Part shown: in pieces, positions 60,412 through 64,000 of the stretch
How positions within the stretch are numbered: position 1 is the first letter of the stretch
Layout: the number at the start of each line of letters is the position of its first letter
From: Loigolactobacillus binensis
GTDB lineage: Bacteria > Bacillota > Bacilli > Lactobacillales > Lactobacillaceae
Direction of reading: 5' to 3'
Assembly: GCF_005405165.1 (NCBI RefSeq)
Contig: NZ_BJDN01000001.1
Location: 1-64,000, forward strand
Length of the DNA: 64,000 nt
Notes under the pieces: model-generated
What the model saw: only the letters and a program-made list of their open reading frames with translations
What the model was told of the DNA's origin: nothing
Databases searched by the model: none
Program-made: the position numbers and the translations under genes

Positions 60412-61612
60412 AATTTGGACCACCGCACTGCGTTCGATCTTAAAAAATAAACGCCGCAGTATTTTGACCATGTTAGGGATCATTATCGGGATCGCCGCCG
60501 TTGTGACGATTTTAGCGATCGGCGATGGCTTTTCCAATTGGGTGACTAAAAGCATTACCAGCAACAAGTCCGGCAAGGTTGAAACCCAGATCGTCTATAC
60601 ACCTAACGATACTGCCAATACCAGCGCACAACCCTTTAACGAGCGTGATCTGACTTTAGTGCGCCAAGTCAAAGGCATCGCTAAAGTGAAGCAGAGTAGT
60701 TCGGATGCGGATTATGCCCAGCTCACGTTACCAGTGAAGAATAAAACTAAAAGTGTGCTGGTTCATTACACCAAAGGTAAAAGCAGCAAGGTGATTGCTG
60801 GCCGGCGGTTGACCGCGATGGACAACGAAATTGGTAATCAAGTTGCAGTGATCGATGCTGGTTTAGCCAAAAGTTTATTCGGTGGCACCACTAACGCGCT
60901 GCACCACGGGATTACTGTCGACGAGCAATTGTATGAAATCGTTGGTGTCCGCAGTTCAGTAGCCAGCAGCGTTAATTTCACTGACGCCATGAGTGGCAAA
61001 ATTCCGACGAACATCACGATTCCGCGTAAAGTGCACCAGTACTATACTCGCAGCGAGCGCACCGGTGATCTACTGACGTTGTCGCTAACTAAAGGTGCTA
61101 AGGCCAGCCGCGTGAATAAACGGGTACTGCATATTCTGAAAGCCCAAGGCAGTATGCGCAGTCAAGGCGACTATCAAAGTAATGATCCAACCGCCCAAGC
61201 GGATACATTCGGCAAAGTGCTAAACGCGATCACTTACTTTGTTTCGGCCGTTGCGGGGATCTCGCTATTTATCGCCGGTATCGGTGTGATGAATATGATG
61301 TACATTTCAGTGGCTGAACGGACCACTGAAATTGGGATTCGCCGCGCGATGGGTGCCCGGCAACAGGACATTCGACTACAGTTTTTATTAGAAAGTGCGA
61401 CTTTGACGATTTTAGGGGGCTTGATCGGTTACGGACTAGGTGTGTTGCTGGCGTTAGGGGTCAGCGCGCTGCCGGTGATGCCGTTTAAGGCCAGCTTTAG
61501 CTTTGGTGGCTTTGCGTTAGCGTTTGGCGTTTCCACGGCCGTTGGTTTAGTCTTCGGGGTGATGCCAGCTAATGCCGCTAGCCGCAAGGATCTAATTGAG
61601 ATCATTCGTTAA
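60398..61612 (+). CDS. ABC transporter permease (MacB/FtsX type)
   Basis: 404 residues. An N-terminal helix (KRRSILTMLGIIIGIAAVVTILAIG, written in parts: KNKRRSILTMLGIIIG then IAAVVTILAIG), a large extracytoplasmic domain (about 45-270), then the three-helix FtsX-like block (GIGVMNMMYISVAERTTEIG and RRAMGARQQDI). The start at 60398 has GTGGGGGTG before it; it overlaps the ATPase gene by 14 bp. MacB-type exporters move peptides, drugs or lipid-linked molecules; cargo unknown. Confidence 0.9.
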   Translation: MRFAEIWTTALRSILKNKRRSILTMLGIIIGIAAVVTILAIGDGFSNWVTKSITSNKSGKVETQIVYTPNDTANTSAQPFNERDLTLVRQVKGIAKVKQSSSDADYAQLTLPVKNKTKSVLVHYTKGKSSKVIAGRRLTAMDNEIGNQVAVIDAGLAKSLFGGTTNALHHGITVDEQLYEIVGVRSSVASSVNFTDAMSGKIPTNITIPRKVHQYYTRSERTGDLLTLSLTKGAKASRVNKRVLHILKAQGSMRSQGDYQSNDPTAQADTFGKVLNAITYFVSAVAGISLFIAGIGVMNMMYISVAERTTEIGIRRAMGARQQDIRLQFLLESATLTILGGLIGYGLGVLLALGVSALPVMPFKASFSFGGFALAFGVSTAVGLVFGVMPANAASRKDLIEIIR

Positions 61613-61647
61613 AAAGGCGGCACACAACTTATTTGGAGGGAAATAAC

Positions 61648-62181
61648 ATGAAAAAATGGTTTAGTCAGGTTAGTGCCAATGACACAAAAATTTGGGTTGC
61701 TTTATATTTAGTGGTCGGTATGGTAATGACTTACTTTGTTGCCTTTGTCTATCCGCCTAAGAAATTATTGGCCAATGCACCTGCACTGGTCAAATGGGTG
61801 ACCTTTGGTAGTGGAGCGGTCGGCTTAGCCGTTGGCCTGTTTTTCTCCACCTATATCGGTTATCTAATCTATCTTATCTGGCGTAGCGTTCTGCATGAAG
61901 AGCCAACGGCAAAGGCGGCCACGAAACGCAGCTTTTATTTGACCACCTGTATTGTTGGTGTGTTGATCAGTTTAGTCCATTTAGTAACGATCATTGCCAC
62001 TAATGGTGTTATTAACCAGACCGTGACGCTGGTTCTGGCCGTAATCAGTTCTATTGTGACTGCCTGGCTGATCTATGAATTCTTTACCCACTTATTGCAC
62101 AACGTTAAATTAGGGCGCGCCGTTGCACTGACGCTATTTGTGGTTAATTTAATACCGACGATTATTGGCTTGTTTAGATAA
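61648..62181 (+). CDS. Four-helix membrane protein, unknown
   Basis: 177 residues with hydrophobic segments about 15-36, 47-72, 90-115, 117-140 and 150-172. No family recognised. TTGGAGGGAAA precedes the ATG. It follows the permease gene by 35 bp and is likely in the same operon. Confidence 0.65.
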   Translation: MKKWFSQVSANDTKIWVALYLVVGMVMTYFVAFVYPPKKLLANAPALVKWVTFGSGAVGLAVGLFFSTYIGYLIYLIWRSVLHEEPTAKAATKRSFYLTTCIVGVLISLVHLVTIIATNGVINQTVTLVLAVISSIVTAWLIYEFFTHLLHNVKLGRAVALTLFVVNLIPTIIGLFR

Positions 62182-62226
62182 ATATTAGCTTAGTTATTGG
62201 CCGCACGAAAAAAAGGAGCCATGGTG

Positions 62227-62595
62227 ATGCAAAACGAAAGTGACTATATCATGCGCCAGATCAAGGCTTTCGCTGAGGGCCTTGGTTATATTATGAGCCA
62301 ACGCAAAAATAATACTGATACTGAAATCGTGTTTCACATGGCTGAACCGCTGCTGCCCCATCAGCTTGAGTTGCAGCAACTGATCGCTAAAAAGCAATAC
62401 GCCGCCGTAGCTAAACGGTTGCTAGCTCTGCAGTACGCTATGCCAGAAGGGGATTTTTTCAAACTCAGTGTGTGGTTCTACGATACATTGAATCAGCGCA
62501 GTGATACCGAACTACAGCAAAATAATTATTCGCGTAGTGCGATCATTGCGGGGCTAAAGCAATTGCAGATGCTACAGGCTGAGAAAGATCAATGA
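62227..62595 (+). CDS. Soluble protein of a lactobacillar unknown family (DUF6483-like)
   Basis: 122 residues, helical and soluble: ESDYIMRQIKAFAEGLGYIMSQ then a C-terminal helical half. I recognise it as a conserved unknown protein of lactobacilli, possibly DUF6483; this name is from memory and not checked. The ATG at 62227 is 8 bp from AAGGAG, better than the ATG at 62221 (2 bp). It overlaps the following small gene by ATGA. Confidence 0.65.
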   Translation: MQNESDYIMRQIKAFAEGLGYIMSQRKNNTDTEIVFHMAEPLLPHQLELQQLIAKKQYAAVAKRLLALQYAMPEGDFFKLSVWFYDTLNQRSDTELQQNNYSRSAIIAGLKQLQMLQAEKDQ

Positions 62596-62780
62596 AACGA
62601 TGGCAGACTAACTCTACAGGTTTATTAGCAGCAGCCAGTGCGTTTTGGGTACTATTAGGTGCCTTATTGGTGCTTACCGGGTTTTTATTAATTACCGGGC
62701 AAGATTTCGGTCTGCCGTTAAGTCTTGCTTCCATCGGCATGACTACTTATTTCAGTGTATATGCTATTTACCGTAAATGA
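62592..62780 (+). CDS. Small two-helix membrane protein
   Basis: 62 residues, with hydrophobic segments about 10-31 and 35-58. It begins inside the preceding gene's stop (ATGA), so it is coupled to it. No family recognised. Confidence 0.6.
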   Translation: MKRWQTNSTGLLAAASAFWVLLGALLVLTGFLLITGQDFGLPLSLASIGMTTYFSVYAIYRK

Positions 62781-62799
62781 ATTGAAGCCCTAAAAAGTG

Positions 62800-62828
62800 C
62801 TGGCAGCCACTGTAAATAGCGTTATACT
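62800..62828 (+). promoter_or_regulatory. Promoter of the PNPOx-like gene
   Basis: CTGGCA, 17 bp, TATACT (62823-62828). Transcription would begin near 62835, so the first in-frame ATG at 62838 is nearly at the 5' end. Confidence 0.5.
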
Positions 62829-62858
62829 AAATGGAAAATGATGAAGAAGATGAAGTTA

Positions 62859-63344
62859 ATGCGGCGGAAAGAAAGAGAAGTTACCAGTACAACCGAAATA
62901 GCGGCGATTTTACAAGCTGCACACGTGATCCACCTGGGCATTCAAACGTCTGATTATCCGTATGTCGTACCCACGAATTACGGCTTTGAATTTGTTGAGC
63001 AGCAGTTGATTATTTATTTGCACGGTGCACCAGCTGGTCGCAAACGCGATCTGATCGCCCAGCAACCTAAAGTTGGTTTTGAGATCGATGATGGTGGTCA
63101 TCTGATGCCAGCAACCAATGGTGAGCCCAGTAAAAATTCATTTGCCTACCGCAGCATTATTGGGACTGGTGAAGCAGAATTGGTGACTGACCTTGCAACT
63201 AAGCAACACGCTTTACAGACGATCCTGGTGCATGAAACTGGGCACCCTTGGCCGAACATTAAGGAACATGACGTTGAGTATGTGGGTATTATCAAAATTA
63301 AAGTTAATCAATATAGTGCTAAAGCCCATTATGATCCTAAATAA
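62859..63344 (+). CDS. PNPOx-like (NimA-type) flavin-binding protein
   Basis: 161 residues. The typical start MRRKEREVTS, then YPYVVPTNYGFEFVEQQLIIYLHGAPAGRK (split-barrel FMN-binding strands) and GHPWPNIKEHDVEYVGIIKIKV towards the end, place it in the pyridoxamine-phosphate-oxidase-like/nitroimidazole-resistance family. I take ATG at 62859 on family grounds; ATGs at 62838, 62841 and 62850 are in frame. A strong terminator follows. Confidence 0.78.
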   Translation: MRRKEREVTSTTEIAAILQAAHVIHLGIQTSDYPYVVPTNYGFEFVEQQLIIYLHGAPAGRKRDLIAQQPKVGFEIDDGGHLMPATNGEPSKNSFAYRSIIGTGEAELVTDLATKQHALQTILVHETGHPWPNIKEHDVEYVGIIKIKVNQYSAKAHYDPK

Positions 63345-63391
63345 TAGCGTGCTCCGACAACCAAATTTTGGTTCGCGGGGCACGCTATTTT
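63343..63391. terminator. Terminator
   Basis: AATAGCGTGC-(T)-CCG ... CGG-(G)-GCACGCTATT, with an inner ACCAA/TTGGT. Confidence 0.85.
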
Positions 63392-63422
63392 GTTAATAAA
63401 TCGCGATTGTTAATATAAATAA

Positions 63423-63698
63423 TTGGTCCGCTTAACTAAAGAAGTATTGGAGAGAATTAAAAAGCAGGAATGGAATTTGATACCACCGAGCATAAAAGAT
63501 AATGGAGTTATACTTTATTTTAGTACCAGTCAAAAAGAATCTGGAAGAATGTGCTTCGAACCAAAAGAAAAGGGTCATTCATTTAAGTTAGATCCAATAA
63601 AATCTGCAGAAATGTACAATCTAAATAATTCTGTATTAGAAGGATATACATATCATGGTGATAGAGCATTGAAGTATTTTTTTATTGATCAAGGCTAG
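63423..63698 (+). CDS. AT-rich frame of unknown function, possibly truncated
   Basis: 91 residues from TTG, or an open frame without a good start: no ribosome site is visible and no ATG starts early in frame. It is markedly A/T-richer than its neighbours and uses codons such as AGA and ATA that are rare upstream. The peptide is soluble (GVILYFSTSQKESGRMCFEP, LEGYTYHGDRALKYFFIDQ). I recognise no family. It may be the 3' end of a transferred gene left beside the repeat at the window's edge. Confidence 0.4.
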   Translation: MVRLTKEVLERIKKQEWNLIPPSIKDNGVILYFSTSQKESGRMCFEPKEKGHSFKLDPIKSAEMYNLNNSVLEGYTYHGDRALKYFFIDQG

Positions 63699-63774
63699 CT
63701 TAATCTTTTCATAATCTTTTTTTCAATTTTATTGGTTAGTTTCATCACGCATTATTCACACTCTGTCAGTATAG
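63699..63774. repeat. Direct repeat copy 1 (76 bp)
   Basis: Identical to copy 2 (63925-64000) except for three positions, all in its right third. On the minus strand both copies encode the 16-residue frame MKLTNKIEKKIMKRLS (here 63695-63745, stop TAG). TATACT lies about 25 bp upstream of that ATG on the same strand. Confidence 0.85.
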
Positions 63775-63828
63775 TAATAGACATAGAGATAAGGACCCCA
63801 CCTTAATCCCTAACCCCAAAATTTAATT

Positions 63829-63900
63829 TTTCATTACTCCTCCCAAAGTAATGAAAACCCAACTCCTTTTTCCAGCGTACGCCCATACGCTGGTTTTTTT
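63829..63900 (+). terminator. Two hairpins between the repeat copies
   Basis: TTTTCATTACT/AGTAATGAAAA (63829-63856) and CCAGCGTA - CGCCCA - TACGCTGG followed by T7 (63872-63900). The second is a good plus-strand terminator. Confidence 0.65.
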
Positions 63901-63924
63901 ATGGGCTGATAGCGTTTCAGTTAA

Positions 63925-64000
63925 CTTAATCTTTTCATAATCTTTTTTTCAATTTTATTGGTTAGTTTCATCACGTATTATTCACATTCTGCCAGTATAG
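63925..64000. repeat. Direct repeat copy 2 (76 bp, cut by window edge)
   Basis: The copy 1 sequence recurs 226 bp further on and runs to the last base of the window, so the unit may be longer. Its minus-strand 16-codon frame (63921-63971) is the same peptide with stop TAA instead of TAG. Confidence 0.85.

Noticed and set aside
1-64000. CRISPR array, prophage, transposase or integrase
   Set aside because: No regularly spaced repeats with unique spacers, no phage structural genes and no transposase or integrase motif were seen; the only long direct repeat is the pair at the right edge.

Overview
The window reads as chromosomal DNA of a low-to-mid G+C Gram-positive bacterium in the Lactobacillaceae. 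The evidence is strong AGGAGG-type ribosome binding sites, many U-tailed hairpin terminators, and the conserved block gdpP-rplI-dnaB-purA-walR-walK-yycH-yycI-yycJ-htrA-rlmH, which in lactobacilli lies close to the replication origin. Gene content (PepI-type peptidase, water-forming-type NADH oxidase, shikimate/quinate genes) fits a plant-associated lactobacillus; Loigolactobacillus is my guess at genus, not something the sequence proves.

Layout. 1-3.8 kb: a membrane GGDEF protein, a stand-alone EAL protein and an NADH oxidase. 3.8-24 kb: the origin-proximal core block, including the c-di-AMP phosphodiesterase GdpP, ribosomal protein L9, replicative helicase, adenylosuccinate synthase, a tRNA-Lys, the WalRK cell-wall system with its accessory genes, HtrA and RlmH. 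Inserted in it are a TMEM175-like protein, a secreted LysM protein, a TDT transporter and a class I amidotransferase. 24-40 kb: an accessory region of acetyltransferases, TetR/MarR regulators paired with reductases, hydrolases or an exporter, PepI, a TetM-like GTPase, a lipoprotein hydrolase and three genes linked to repair or acetylation. 40.4-47.6 kb: a divergent LysR regulator and a probable quinate/shikimate utilisation cluster with paired paralogues (two shikimate dehydrogenase-type enzymes, two MFS transporters). 47.7-64 kb: a HAD phosphatase, a 1311-residue MMPL transporter with its TetR regulator, YaaA, three membrane-linked XRE regulators, an ArsR/SnoaL-like pair, a MacAB-type ABC exporter operon, small membrane proteins and, at the right edge, a 76-bp direct repeat.

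How it works together. Regulation is unusually legible: several regulators (the TetRs at 25.7, 35.6 and 52.9 kb, MarR at 36.6 kb, ArsR at 57.2 kb) sit beside palindromes that overlap recognisable promoters, giving compact regulator-plus-target modules. Convergent genes share bidirectional hairpin terminators.

The signals most worth a second look are: a cluster of perfect DnaA boxes with an A+T-rich stretch between htrA and rlmH; a 10-bp palindrome, AAGCGCGCTT, found at least 11 times between 18 and 57 kb both inside genes (in all three reading frames) and in terminators; the paired-paralogue quinate/shikimate cluster; a structured walR leader carrying a tRNA-like fragment; and the right-edge repeat whose two copies encode the same 16-residue peptide. 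I see no CRISPR array, transposase, integrase or prophage.
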